NCBI GenBank assembly: GCA_030525525.1
Contig: JAUNEN010000017.1
Coordinates: 1-47,720 of the forward strand
DNA: 47,720 nt
Direction of reading: 5' to 3'
Source of the DNA: Erysipelotrichaceae bacterium
Lineage (GTDB): Bacteria > Bacillota_I > Bacilli_A > Erysipelotrichales > Erysipelotrichaceae
A program made the position numbers and the translations under genes. Below, one piece after another: positions 27,950 to 36,516 of the stretch; the stretch's first letter is position 1; every line of letters begins with the position of its first letter. The notes beneath the pieces are model-generated. The model worked only from the letters and a program-made list of their open reading frames with translations, ran no database searches and was not told the origin of the DNA.

Positions 27950-28867
27950 TTAAACAGTACTGAGAATCCATGCCCATAAAGGCAATACAGCGATTGAAAG
28001 AATTGTGCTTAACACCACCACATCTGCCGCAAAGCGCACATCGGAGTGATACTGCTCGGCAAATACGGCTGATGTCGTTCCCGCCGGCATTGCGCATAAC
28101 AGTACGGAAAGTCCGGTGATCATCGGTTCGATATGAAAGAAGAGACATACCGCAAATACAGCTGCCGGTATGAGGACAAGACGGACAAGCGCAAACAGAA
28201 GATTCGTTCTGCTGAGCATTGTCGAAAAGCCATATTCGGCAAGGATCATTCCCAGAAACACCATGATCAGCGGTGTCGAACATCTGCCAAGCGAACTCAA
28301 TGTGGCGGTCACTGCTTCAGGCAGACTCACATTCAGTCCCATCCGGAAGAGACCGATGATGAGGGCAATAATGCAGGGATGGGTCATGATTTTGCGGACT
28401 GCGATTTTGAAATCAGATGCTCCCTGGAAATAGGAAACGCCTGCCGAAAACATGACGATTCTCAAAGGGATCAGATAGATCTGACCGTACAGCATTCCCA
28501 ATTGACCGTATACGCCTTCGGCAACCGCATTGCCGAGAAAACCTGCATTTGAACAGACCGTCGAATATTGAAGAATCTTCTTTTTTTCAGGGTCTGTGCG
28601 ATTGTATAAGACATGCGCCAGAACCATGCACAGAATCTGTATGAAAGATGAAACAAGCAGAATCTGCACAAAATCTTCAAGAATCTCACTGTTTAATTCA
28701 AGGCTGAATGCATTGATGATATTGGCCGGCAGAAACAGATTGATGACTGCCTTTGAGAGCACCGAACGGTCGGATGGCTTCAGAATATGAAATCTGCACA
28801 GAAGATAGCCGGCACACATTTCCGCAAACATCATGAACTGCAGCTGAAACAGTTTGTCAAGATTCAT
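27950..28867 (-). CDS. AEC-family (auxin efflux carrier-like) permease
   Basis: Membrane transporter of 305 residues with about ten hydrophobic helices in two similar five-helix halves. Family hallmarks include FLPANIINAFSLE in the first half and LCAMPAGTTSAVFAEQY in the second, a discontinuous helix region that binds substrate in AEC/BASS-type carriers. Bacterial members such as the malate carrier MdcF-like and MleP move organic acids, so an organic-acid or amino-acid role is likely, but the substrate is unknown. The ATG at 28867 follows AAGGGA; an upstream reading adding 13 residues is rejected. It lies about 50 bases after prephenate dehydratase and may share its transcript. Confidence 0.85.
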   Translation of the reverse strand: MNLDKLFQLQFMMFAEMCAGYLLCRFHILKPSDRSVLSKAVINLFLPANIINAFSLELNSEILEDFVQILLVSSFIQILCMVLAHVLYNRTDPEKKKILQYSTVCSNAGFLGNAVAEGVYGQLGMLYGQIYLIPLRIVMFSAGVSYFQGASDFKIAVRKIMTHPCIIALIIGLFRMGLNVSLPEAVTATLSSLGRCSTPLIMVFLGMILAEYGFSTMLSRTNLLFALVRLVLIPAAVFAVCLFFHIEPMITGLSVLLCAMPAGTTSAVFAEQYHSDVRFAADVVVLSTILSIAVLPLWAWILSTV

Positions 28868-28917
28868 TGAGCATCCCTTCTTTCCGACGCAGAGATTATA
28901 CAGCAATCCGCATCATT

Positions 28918-29760
28918 TCAGATTGCTTTTTCCTGATGAAACGGAACCGCTGCTTTATAGCATCCCATCAGCTTTGATTCTTCGCTTGATTCCTGCAGCG
29001 CTCTGACCGCTTTTTCCACATTTTCATCATTCATATTGCCGGAAAAATCGATGTAGAACATATATTCAAAAACCCTGCCGCGGATCGGTCTTGATTCAAG
29101 CTTGAGGATGTTGATCTTCTGATCATTGAGAATTCCAAGGGCACGGTACAAAGTACCCGGCTCATGTTTCAGAACAATCATCATTGAAATCTTGTCGGCA
29201 TCTGCCGCAACTTCTTTTTTCGCACTGACCGCAAAGAAACGGGTCATGTTGAGATCATTGTCCTGAACATTTCTGATCAATGACTCCATGCCATAGTATT
29301 CCCTTGCTCTCCAGCTGCCAAGCGCCGCTTTTGAGCGGTCATTGCAGTCTCTGATATATTCAACGCTTCTGGCCGTATCCTGGAAAGACATTGATTTGAT
29401 TTCAGGATGTTCTGCGAAGAAGCCGCTGCACTGCAGAAGTGCTTCCGGATGGCTGTACACTTCGCTGATCTCTTCGATCTTTGTGCCGGGTACAACAATC
29501 AGATCTTCATGAATCGGAATATCGATTTCACCGATGACATGAATGTCATAGTGACATAAAAGATCATATGTGCGCGAGATGATGCCGGTTGTTGTGTTTT
29601 CCACCGGCAGAAGTGCATAATCAAGAACACCGTTCTGCACATCTTCGAGAATCAGTTTAAAATTCGGATATCCGCACGGTTCAATCTCCTGAGTGCTGAA
29701 ATAAGAGAGTGCTGCGATTTCACTGAATGTGCCGTGTCTGCCCTGAAAGCCGATCTTCAT
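28918..29760 (-). CDS. pheA: Prephenate dehydratase (monofunctional)
   Basis: Converts prephenate to phenylpyruvate in phenylalanine synthesis. Residues about 1-180 are the dehydratase domain, with VENTTTGIIS, SHPEALLQC and the catalytic T173-R174-F175 (NMTRFF). An ACT domain follows (about 190-270) with the phenylalanine-binding ESRP motif at E222 and GTLYRALG, so feedback inhibition by phenylalanine is expected. At 280 residues it lacks the chorismate mutase domain fused in enterobacterial PheA. No other aromatic-pathway gene is near. An ordinary ribosome site, GAAGGGAAAG, lies about eight bases before the ATG. Confidence 0.93.
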   Translation of the reverse strand: MKIGFQGRHGTFSEIAALSYFSTQEIEPCGYPNFKLILEDVQNGVLDYALLPVENTTTGIISRTYDLLCHYDIHVIGEIDIPIHEDLIVVPGTKIEEISEVYSHPEALLQCSGFFAEHPEIKSMSFQDTARSVEYIRDCNDRSKAALGSWRAREYYGMESLIRNVQDNDLNMTRFFAVSAKKEVAADADKISMMIVLKHEPGTLYRALGILNDQKINILKLESRPIRGRVFEYMFYIDFSGNMNDENVEKAVRALQESSEESKLMGCYKAAVPFHQEKAI

Positions 29761-29849
29761 ACTTCATTCTTTCCCTTCTTTTGGTGTATATTTTATGCTT
29801 TCAATTTTTGTTGCACAATCGATTTACTTACATGCATGACTTTTTTGTT

Positions 29850-31268
29850 TCAGGCAGAGTGCATGCTGAAGCGTTCCTGCGCGTTTTTTTCAAGCAGGCT
29901 GAAAATATACAGAATCACGATGACTGTCAAGGCAAACGTGATCAGATCAGCCGCAGGCATCGAAAACAGAATGCCGTCAAGCCCGTAAACCAAAGGCAGA
30001 ATTACCGGCAGCGCAACACCGAGAACAACTTCTCTCACCATTGACAGCATGGTCGAAAGAAAAGCTCTGCCAAGCGCCTGCAGATAGATGAAAGATGCCT
30101 TGTTGATGCATGCCAATACAATCATCGACAGATAAATCCGGAAAGTTTTCACAGCAAATTCTGTATAGAATACACTTTCATTGGATGCTCCGAAAAGGCT
30201 GATCAGCGTACGCGGAAAAGCTTCCGCAATCACAAGAGCACAGAAACCGATTGCCGCTTCCGTTTTCAGAAGCAGCACAAACAGATCTTTCACTCTCTGA
30301 TTCTTTCCGGCACCGGTGTTATATGCGGCAACCGGTGCACAGCCGGCTGCCGTGCCGACAACCGCAGAAATCACAATCTGGAAAAACTTCATGACAATTC
30401 CGATCACAGCCATCGGAATCTGCGTATATTCAGGATTTCCGAAAAGCGGATCAAGAATGCTGTATTTCATGACCATGCTGTTGACGGCAGCCATCGAAGC
30501 GACAAGTGAAATCTGCGACAGAAAGCTCGTAATGCCCAGCGGCACATACTGTTTCATGATTTCAGGATCAATTTTCAGATCAGAAAGTGTCAGATGCACC
30601 GTATTCATATTCATCAGATACCGAAGGGTCAGAACAGCCGTAACCAATTGACCGGCGACGGTTGCGATGGCTGCTCCTTTCATTCCCCATGGAACGGCAT
30701 AAATGAGCACAGGATCAAGGATCACATTTGTCAGGGCTCCGGCCAGCGTAGCGAACATTGCATATTTCGGTGATCCGTCCGCTCTGATCAGAGGATTCAG
30801 ACCCTGCCCGAACATGTAGAACGGCAGACCGGCGGTAATGTAAAAGAAATACTCCTTTGCAAATGCATATGTCTGTTCATTGACATTTCCGCCGAAAAAC
30901 CGGATGATCGAATCACTGAAAATCAGATAGATGATCATCAGAACAAGCGAACCGATCACTGATACAAAGACTGCACTTTCCGCCGCCCTCTTTGCATCAT
31001 CTGTCTTATTCGCCCCGAGCGACAGCGAAAGAAATGTACTGCATCCGTCCCCGATCATCAAAGCGAGTGCAAGAGCCGCCACCGTGAGCGGAAAGACAGC
31101 TGTATTGGCCGCGTTGCCATATGAACCCAGGTATGAAGCATTGGCAATGAAAATCTGATCGACGATGTTGTAAAGAGCGCCGACAAGCAATGAAATGACG
31201 CAGGGAACAGAGAATTTTCTCATAAGCTTTCCCAGCGGTTCTGTTTCAAGAGCAAAATTGTGATTCAT
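29850..31268 (-). CDS. MATE-family exporter with a structured leader
   Basis: Second MATE pump of the window, 472 residues, twelve hydrophobic helices. The start KLMRKFSVPCVISLLVGALYN and NIVDQIFIAN are typical of the DinF/NorM-like MATE group; the second half begins near YVPLGITSFLSQ. It is only distantly similar to the MATE protein at 18494. The ATG at 31268 follows a perfect GGAGG; an in-frame ATG at 31331 has no ribosome site and would start inside a hairpin. The mRNA leader of about 80 bases folds into a long hairpin with a terminator core, so expression is probably switched after transcription starts. Substrate is unknown. Confidence 0.87.
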   Translation of the reverse strand: MNHNFALETEPLGKLMRKFSVPCVISLLVGALYNIVDQIFIANASYLGSYGNAANTAVFPLTVAALALALMIGDGCSTFLSLSLGANKTDDAKRAAESAVFVSVIGSLVLMIIYLIFSDSIIRFFGGNVNEQTYAFAKEYFFYITAGLPFYMFGQGLNPLIRADGSPKYAMFATLAGALTNVILDPVLIYAVPWGMKGAAIATVAGQLVTAVLTLRYLMNMNTVHLTLSDLKIDPEIMKQYVPLGITSFLSQISLVASMAAVNSMVMKYSILDPLFGNPEYTQIPMAVIGIVMKFFQIVISAVVGTAAGCAPVAAYNTGAGKNQRVKDLFVLLLKTEAAIGFCALVIAEAFPRTLISLFGASNESVFYTEFAVKTFRIYLSMIVLACINKASFIYLQALGRAFLSTMLSMVREVVLGVALPVILPLVYGLDGILFSMPAADLITFALTVIVILYIFSLLEKNAQERFSMHSA

Positions 31269-31286
31269 AAAACCTCCAAAAAAATA

Positions 31287-31349
31287 AAGCCGAGAAACAA
31301 AAAATGCGTATGTCCGCCCGGACTTACGCATCTGTTTGCTGCTCAGCTC
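31287..31349 (-). promoter_or_regulatory. Structured leader with terminator hairpin (candidate attenuator) of the MATE gene
   Basis: Minus-strand RNA: ATGCGTA and TACGCAT (31331-31325 with 31310-31304) pair, continued by GTCC/GGAC around GGGC, and are followed by TTTTTTGTTT, the form of an intrinsic terminator. AAACA just before it can pair with TGTTT just after, and GAGCTGAG (31349-31342) with CTCGGCTT (31294-31287), so the whole leader can close into one long hairpin ending about 10 bases before GGAGG. No minus-strand gene lies upstream that would need a terminator here. No known riboswitch class was recognised. Confidence 0.6.
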
Positions 31350-31353
31350 AGTT

Positions 31354-31382
31354 ATTTTAATGTTTTGTTTTCAAAATTTCAA
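31354..31382 (-). promoter_or_regulatory. Probable promoter of the second MATE gene
   Basis: Minus-strand TTGAAA (31377-31382) and TAAAAT (31354-31359) lie 17 bases apart. Transcription would start near 31347, just at the beginning of the hairpin leader. Confidence 0.5.
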
Positions 31383-31467
31383 AGTGAAATTTCAGAAATT
31401 CTGATGTAAGTTCTGTCCTTTTTATCAGGCAGAAAGATATAATCTTCTGTGAAATACGGAGCAGAAA

Positions 31468-31974
31468 ATGAAAGACATAAGATTAACCAGAACCGCAGAA
31501 GCGATGATTCGTTATGACAGCGGATGTCCCAAACGCATCCAGCATTTTCTCAAAGTTCATGAATTTGCATCTCTGATTGCAGAGATGGAGAAGGTTGATG
31601 AAGAAACATCCTTCATCATCGAGGCAGCCGCTCTTGTTCATGATATCGGCATTAAAAATGCAATCGAAAAATACGGTTCGGAGGCCGGCCCCTATCAGGA
31701 AGAACTCGGTCCCGATGAATGCAGAAGACTGCTGAATGAAGTCGGCGGATATACGGATGCAGAGATTGAAAGGATCGCATACCTTGTCGGCAGACACCAT
31801 ACATATACAAATGTTGACGGCATTGACTGCCGGATCCTGATTGAAGCAGATTTCCTTGTGAATCTTTACGAAAGCGAAGTCCGCTATAAAGGAATCCTCG
31901 CAGCTGAAAAGAATATCTTTGAAACAGAAAGCGGCAAATGGATTCTGCATGAGCAGTTCGGCATCGCCGCATAA
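31468..31974 (+). CDS. HD-domain phosphohydrolase
   Basis: 168-residue protein of the HD superfamily. H31 (KVHEFA), H58-D59 (LVHDIG) and a later D (IEADFLVNL), with GRHHTY between, are the metal ligands of this group; it should hydrolyse a phosphoester or nucleotide. Size and layout match small stand-alone HD proteins of Bacillota, whose substrates are mostly unknown. A TATAAT at 31438-31443 is the likely -10 element, with a poor -35. The ATG follows a GGAG site. It diverges from the MATE gene and ends before a bidirectional terminator. Confidence 0.83.
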   Translation: MKDIRLTRTAEAMIRYDSGCPKRIQHFLKVHEFASLIAEMEKVDEETSFIIEAAALVHDIGIKNAIEKYGSEAGPYQEELGPDECRRLLNEVGGYTDAEIERIAYLVGRHHTYTNVDGIDCRILIEADFLVNLYESEVRYKGILAAEKNIFETESGKWILHEQFGIAA

Positions 31975-31992
31975 TCATCATCCTTGCAAAGT

Positions 31993-32021
31993 AAAAATCC
32001 GGATCGCTCCGGATTTTCATT
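31993..32021. terminator. Bidirectional terminator between HD and DUF3737 genes
   Basis: AAAATCCGGA and TCCGGATTTT form a perfect 10-bp stem around TCGC, with T-runs on both strands. Confidence 0.85.
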
Positions 32022-32031
32022 TTCACTCAGC

Positions 32032-32868
32032 TTATTCTTCGATGATGATCTTTCCTTCTGCCTTCGGATCATCCATGATGATTTCATTGACGCCTTTGAC
32101 ATGAATCACTCCCGATGCAGGATTTTTGATGGATTCCACAACATTGTTTACGGTCGCTTCGACTTCTGATTTTTCAAAGGCAAGATCGGTATCGATCATT
32201 GTGCAGTTGATCAGCTTCAGTCCTTTGCAATAGCATAAGGGCTGTGTCCCGATCAGCGTGCAGTTTTCAAATGTCACATTTTTACAGTACCAGGCAAGAT
32301 ATTCACCCTTGATCACACTGTTTCTGATCACGACATTTTCCGCATGCCAGAAAGCATCCTTGGTATCGAAATGACAGTTTTCAAAGACGGAATCCGTAAT
32401 ATACTGAAACGAATATTTTCCATGCAGGGTAACATCATCAAAATTAAGATGATCGGACCTCATCATGAAGTATTCGGATGTCACTTCCGTATGCTTCATC
32501 TCTATGCCTCTTGTGCTCCAGCCGAATTCAGCAGAAATGATATCGCTGTTTTCAATGGACACATCGGCGCACTCACGCAACGCCTTGATGCCGTGAAGCT
32601 TTGAATCTTTGATTCTGATCTTCTCCGAATACCATAAAGCAGCTCTGCAGTTTTCACTCATTGAGCTGTTTTCAATGAGCAGATTCTCATCATGCCAGAA
32701 AGGATAGCGCAGATTGAAATATGAATTTCTGACTTCTATATTGCGGCCTTCCTTCAATGCGCTTTCCCCGTCCGCAGGTCCGTCAAACTCGCAATTGATG
32801 ACTTTTAAGCCGTCTTCTCCATACAGTGCTCTTTCTTCATCCAGTTTCTGATTTTCAACAAGTCTCAT
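32032..32868 (-). CDS. DUF3737-family right-handed beta-helix-like protein
   Basis: A 278-residue protein matching DUF3737. It consists of many short repeats of the type xVxIENSxh (for example NLLIENSSM, VSIENSDII, VVIRNSVIK, VTFENCTLI), spaced about 20 residues, which predicts a right-handed parallel beta-helix like pectate lyases or pentapeptide-like proteins. No signal peptide, so it stays in the cytoplasm. Aromatic residues recur at matching points (RYPFWHDEN, AALWYSEK, DAFWHAEN, LAWYCKN). Its biochemical function is not known. The ATG at 32868 follows GGAGGTG. Confidence 0.82.
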   Translation of the reverse strand: MRLVENQKLDEERALYGEDGLKVINCEFDGPADGESALKEGRNIEVRNSYFNLRYPFWHDENLLIENSSMSENCRAALWYSEKIRIKDSKLHGIKALRECADVSIENSDIISAEFGWSTRGIEMKHTEVTSEYFMMRSDHLNFDDVTLHGKYSFQYITDSVFENCHFDTKDAFWHAENVVIRNSVIKGEYLAWYCKNVTFENCTLIGTQPLCYCKGLKLINCTMIDTDLAFEKSEVEATVNNVVESIKNPASGVIHVKGVNEIIMDDPKAEGKIIIEE

Positions 32869-33037
32869 TTTGCACCTCCGTTTTTCTGTCCGTTTCAAAA
32901 ATACTTGTATTTATCTACAGATGCAAATGCTTATTATTTATACAAACCTATTCAGAAACTGAATATCCGGTTTGTTCCTTCCGGTTTCAGGCATACAAAA
33001 ATGCCGAAGGACTATATTCCCCGGCATTGGTTTCACA

Positions 33038-33763
33038 TCAGATCATCAGATGGATCAGTGTTTCTTCATCGATGAATCTGCGGATTTCCTTTTCAAGGCT
33101 TCTCCGTCTTGCATAGCGGAAGAGCGCCTTCTCGTTGATCGCACATCTGCTGAAGGCATCTTCGAGGATTTCTTCATATCTGTTTCGTTCAATCAGACTG
33201 CCGGTCAGCTTTGTGGAAAAGAGATCAACAATCAGCTTTTCCAGTGCGCATAAATGCGTCCCTTCCTGAGGCCCCGGACAGTCGGAATAAAGCCGCTTGA
33301 CGACAATCACATTGTCCGTGCGGTAGCGGTGAAACGATGCGGCTGAGGGCGATCTCAATACCAGCTGACTCTCCGAGCGCAGAAGATCGCTGACACACTC
33401 TTCATAGCCATGCTGTACCTCGACAAATACGGCATTGTAGGAAAGCTCTCTGCTCAGAAATTCATTGAACTGAGAGAGCTGCCAGATCTGAAAATCACAT
33501 TCCGGTACCTGCTTTTCAATTTTCCGTATGATGGATTTCAGAAAGCGGTCAGGCTTGTATGTATAGACCTGCTTTGTGATCTTGAAGGTGTAATGACCTC
33601 TGGAAACCTTGGTGATTCTTCCTCTTTTCTGCAGATTTTCAAGGGTGCGGTATGCTTTCCGTTCACCATAGTCCGGATTGATCTTCTGCAGGCTTTCAAT
33701 AAACTCGGCAGTCGTAAAGACCTGTGATTCATCTTCATATGTTTTCTTCTTTGAACCTGCCAT
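33038..33763 (-). CDS. Winged-helix protein, AbiEi/DUF6577-like
   Basis: 241-residue protein, tentatively of the DUF6577 group, which resembles the AbiEi antitoxins of type IV toxin-antitoxin systems. The first 70 residues predict a winged helix-turn-helix (FTTAEFIESL...RTLENLQKRGRITKVSRGHYTF). The rest is mixed alpha/beta, with AVFVEVQHG and ALEKLIVDLFS stretches like the second half of AbiEi-like proteins. No AbiEii-type nucleotidyltransferase toxin is beside it, so it may be a stand-alone regulator. The ATG at 33763 follows AAAGGCGG; upstream in-frame ATGs would add up to 16 residues. The DUF4003 gene upstream ends in a terminator, so this gene needs its own promoter. Confidence 0.55.
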   Translation of the reverse strand: MAGSKKKTYEDESQVFTTAEFIESLQKINPDYGERKAYRTLENLQKRGRITKVSRGHYTFKITKQVYTYKPDRFLKSIIRKIEKQVPECDFQIWQLSQFNEFLSRELSYNAVFVEVQHGYEECVSDLLRSESQLVLRSPSAASFHRYRTDNVIVVKRLYSDCPGPQEGTHLCALEKLIVDLFSTKLTGSLIERNRYEEILEDAFSRCAINEKALFRYARRRSLEKEIRRFIDEETLIHLMI

Positions 33764-33806
33764 ACCGCCTTTCTCCCTGAACAAATTCATTATAAATGAG
33801 AATGCA

Positions 33807-33832
33807 GACAAAAAGGAGATTTCTCTCCTTCT
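33807..33832 (-). terminator. Terminator of the DUF4003 gene
   Basis: Minus-strand AAGGAGA and TCTCCTT enclose GAAA and are followed by TTTTTG. Confidence 0.75.
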
Positions 33833-33864
33833 TTGCAGTATGGTGAAAAACGTGCCGTTGATGA

Positions 33865-34833
33865 TTATGTGGCTGAAGCTGCGGCCTGCGCCTGAGCCTC
33901 CCGGATGATCTCAATCAGAACAGATACGATGAATGCGGCTGTCAGTTCGTTGCTGGCAACCTGATAATAAACAGAAAGCACAAGAACGGCGTGCATGTAT
34001 CTGGTTCTTGTTGAGTAGCCGGTCCAGAAGCCGTATTTTCCGTTTTCCTTGAGGTATGCTTCACATTCCAGGAAATCCGCTACAATCTGCGTAGGTTCGA
34101 TTCCGATATTTGCCAGAACCGCAAGCGGTACGATTTCAAAATCCTTGCTGTAGGAAATTCCTTCCGATTCCAGCATGGAGAAAAGTGAATGGAATCTTCC
34201 TGCTTTGAGCGCCGGATCGCCCGGACACAATGTCATTGCATGAGCAGCTGTCTGCAAAGCATTCTTATGAAACCAGAAATCATCCTTCAGCATCCGCCAG
34301 ATCATTTCTGTTTCTTCGACAATCTCTTCATGATTTCTGCCGGTCGCATGCAGAAGGCCGTTGAAAATCGTATCTTCATCCCCGGTCAGCCAGGGATGGC
34401 TGTCATTGAACAGCTCATGAAGTGCCTTGGTTCCTTCCGCAAAGCTTCTGTATTTTTCCGGCGGCATGGTTGTTGCCATATAGTATGCAAGAATCGGCAG
34501 AAAGTCGCTTGCGTGGAATAAAGCACGCAGCTCAGAATATGCAATCCTGCATAAATCATTGACTCTTCCCGGATCGCTTTCGCATGAGAGCAGTACCGTC
34601 AGTGTCTTTTCACTGTATCCGCGGAAATTGTTGAATATACCGTAGGATTCATGAATAATCTGTTTGCATAAACTGATTATCTCTGTATTGGGTTCCTGTT
34701 TGCGGATCATACAGATATATGCACAAAGCGGATAATTTATGGACCTTGTTGTCGAAAAAATATTCGTTTCCCTTAAAAGTTCTCTGTAATCGATAAAATC
34801 ATCACATACCTTCTGAAGCTCTGGGTTGATCAT
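33865..34833 (-). CDS. DUF4003-family protein
   Basis: 322-residue, mainly helical soluble protein that matches DUF4003, a family seen in Bacillota without known function. Features seen are RELLRETNIFSTTRSINYPLCAY near the N terminus, a central TLCPGDPALK stretch, and an alanine-rich C-terminal end (AQAQAAASAT). No catalytic motif is evident. The ATG at 34833 follows GGAGG with five bases between; a GTG six bases earlier is less likely. It stands alone, divergent from birA. Confidence 0.7.
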   Translation of the reverse strand: MINPELQKVCDDFIDYRELLRETNIFSTTRSINYPLCAYICMIRKQEPNTEIISLCKQIIHESYGIFNNFRGYSEKTLTVLLSCESDPGRVNDLCRIAYSELRALFHASDFLPILAYYMATTMPPEKYRSFAEGTKALHELFNDSHPWLTGDEDTIFNGLLHATGRNHEEIVEETEMIWRMLKDDFWFHKNALQTAAHAMTLCPGDPALKAGRFHSLFSMLESEGISYSKDFEIVPLAVLANIGIEPTQIVADFLECEAYLKENGKYGFWTGYSTRTRYMHAVLVLSVYYQVASNELTAAFIVSVLIEIIREAQAQAAASAT

Positions 34834-34897
34834 ATCCACCTCCGTAACATGAACATTTAATCATAAAAGCATCTGTTTTTGAAGGCTGATCAGAAAC

Positions 34898-34926
34898 TTG
34901 TCTTTGGATACAGTTCGATTTAACAT
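34898..34926 (+). promoter_or_regulatory. Probable birA promoter
   Basis: TTGTCT (34898-34903) and TAACAT (34921-34926) lie 17 bases apart, giving a leader of about 17 bases before the birA start. Confidence 0.5.
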
Positions 34927-34949
34927 TAAGACAGCGAAAAGAGGTTTTT

Positions 34950-35903
34950 ATGGCACTGAAAGATGAATTGCTGAAGTATTTCACACGCAATCCGGGTGAA
35001 TATACAAGCGGTGAAGAACTGGCGAAAAAGTTCAATGTGAGCAGAGCAGCCGTATGGAAGGCTGTCAGCGTGCTCAAGGATGATGGCTTTGATATCATCT
35101 CATCCCCTTCAAAAGGATACTGTTTCAGCGCATCCAATGACTTTCTGTCTTCAGAAGCCATCCATTCACTTTCAAAAGATACCGATGCGCCGGTCTATGT
35201 TTTTGAAACAATCGATTCCACAAACAACTACGCAAGAATTCTGACCGCGCAGAATGCGCCTCACGGAACACTGATCGTCGCCAATCATCAGAGCGCCGGC
35301 CGCGGCCGACAGGGACATACATTCTACTCCCCGAAGAATCTCGGTCTTTACTTCTCATTGATCGTGCATCCCAAAAGCACACAGTATATTTCAAGAATCA
35401 CCCCTGCCGCAGCCGTCTCTGCGGTCCATGCGATCGAGAAAACTTCAGGTCTGACCCCCGGCATCAAGTGGGTCAATGATCTTTTCATTCAAAAGAAAAA
35501 GATCGCCGGCATCTTATGCGAAGCGATCAGTGACTTTGAAAGCGGAACGATCAGCGCTGTCATCATCGGCATCGGCATCAATGTGAGACCGATGAAATTC
35601 CCCGAAGAACTCGACGGAATTGCGGACTCTCTGAACAGCGAAGCTCTTTCGAGAAATGCACTTGCTGCAGAACTCAGAAATGAACTGCTCTACTGGATGG
35701 ATCATCTGGATGATCTGAGCCTGATGGAACAGTACCGCAGATACTCGGTGATCCTGGGAAAGGAAATCCTTTACACCATCAACAATGTCGGCTATCACGG
35801 AATCGCAAAAGGGATCAATGATGAGGGCAACCTGCTGATTGAAAAAGAAGACGGAAGTATCCAGATACTGCAATCAGGTGAAATCTCAGTCAAAGACTGG
35901 TGA
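34950..35903 (+). CDS. birA: Biotin-protein ligase / biotin operon repressor
   Basis: Bifunctional BirA of 317 residues: attaches biotin to carboxylases through biotinyl-AMP and, when substrate protein is low, binds operator DNA as a dimer. The N-terminal helix-turn-helix (about residues 16-62, SGEELAKKFNVSRAAVWKAV) marks the repressor type. The ligase core has SAGRGRQG (residues 115-122) for biotinyl-AMP, then GIKWVNDLF with the catalytic lysine and GIGINV. A C-terminal SH3-like domain closes it (about 268-317). It is convergent with bioY, which carries a matching operator, so the regulated target is visible in this window. The ATG follows AGAGG. Confidence 0.95.
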   Translation: MALKDELLKYFTRNPGEYTSGEELAKKFNVSRAAVWKAVSVLKDDGFDIISSPSKGYCFSASNDFLSSEAIHSLSKDTDAPVYVFETIDSTNNYARILTAQNAPHGTLIVANHQSAGRGRQGHTFYSPKNLGLYFSLIVHPKSTQYISRITPAAAVSAVHAIEKTSGLTPGIKWVNDLFIQKKKIAGILCEAISDFESGTISAVIIGIGINVRPMKFPEELDGIADSLNSEALSRNALAAELRNELLYWMDHLDDLSLMEQYRRYSVILGKEILYTINNVGYHGIAKGINDEGNLLIEKEDGSIQILQSGEISVKDW

Positions 35904-35904
35904 T

Positions 35905-36465
35905 TCACCTTTTTTCTTTCAGCACTTTTGAAGCCAGGGGTTTCAGCCGGCCGTAGAGCAGGCACACAACTGCCATCTTGATGCAGTCACCGGGAATAAA
36001 CGGAAAGACGCAGGCACCAAGTGAAGCAGCCAGAGTCATGCCGGTAAACTTCATGAACCAGACTGTACCGATTGCATAAAGAACAACGGTTCCGATCACC
36101 ATTCCGGCAATTAAAAGTGCATAAAGCTCTCTGCCTGTGTGATCAGCTGCTTTTTCAGCGAAAAGACCCGTGAAATAAGCAAGTGCGATGTAGCCGAAAA
36201 TATAGCCTCCCGAAAGCCCGAAGGCAACCGCAGCACCGGAAGAGAATCCGGCAAATACCGGCATGCCGAGAATACCGAGAACAATATACAGTGCGCTCGC
36301 TGCCGCACCTGTCCACTTTCCGAAAACAGCTGCCGAAATCATCACGGCAAGAGTTGCCAGAGAAATCGGCACCTGGCCGGCAAGCGGTATTGCAATCGGC
36401 GCAAGCACCGAAATCACCGCTGCATTCAGAGCGATCAGCGTCATCTGTCTGACTGTCAATTTCAT
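35905..36465 (-). CDS. bioY: Biotin transporter BioY (ECF S-component)
   Basis: Biotin-binding membrane subunit of an energy-coupling factor transporter, 186 residues with six hydrophobic helices. Typical BioY stretches are APIAIPLAGQVPISLATLAVM, GAAVAFGLSGGYIFGY (biotin-binding loop) and FIPGDCIKMAV. The EcfAA'T module is not here and is normally shared. The ATG follows ACGGAGGT. A BirA box sits directly upstream of the ribosome site, so expression should fall when biotin is plentiful. The gene ends one base from the birA stop on the other strand. Confidence 0.95.
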   Translation of the reverse strand: MKLTVRQMTLIALNAAVISVLAPIAIPLAGQVPISLATLAVMISAAVFGKWTGAAASALYIVLGILGMPVFAGFSSGAAVAFGLSGGYIFGYIALAYFTGLFAEKAADHTGRELYALLIAGMVIGTVVLYAIGTVWFMKFTGMTLAASLGACVFPFIPGDCIKMAVVCLLYGRLKPLASKVLKEKR

Positions 36466-36479
36466 AATACGTAACCTCC

Positions 36480-36508
36480 GTAAACCGATTTCGCTATTTT
36501 TGGTTTAC
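36480..36508 (-). promoter_or_regulatory. BirA operator in front of bioY
   Basis: GTAAACC and GGTTTAC form a perfect inverted repeat with exactly 15 bases between, the layout of Bacillota BirA boxes. It begins just after the expected transcription start and touches the bioY ribosome site. Confidence 0.88.
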
Positions 36509-36516
36509 AGATAACA

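Noticed and set aside
35899-35915. Mini-hairpin GGTG-ATT-CACC with T-run at the birA stop
   Set aside because: Only four base pairs; too weak to call a terminator, though the T-run is suggestive.
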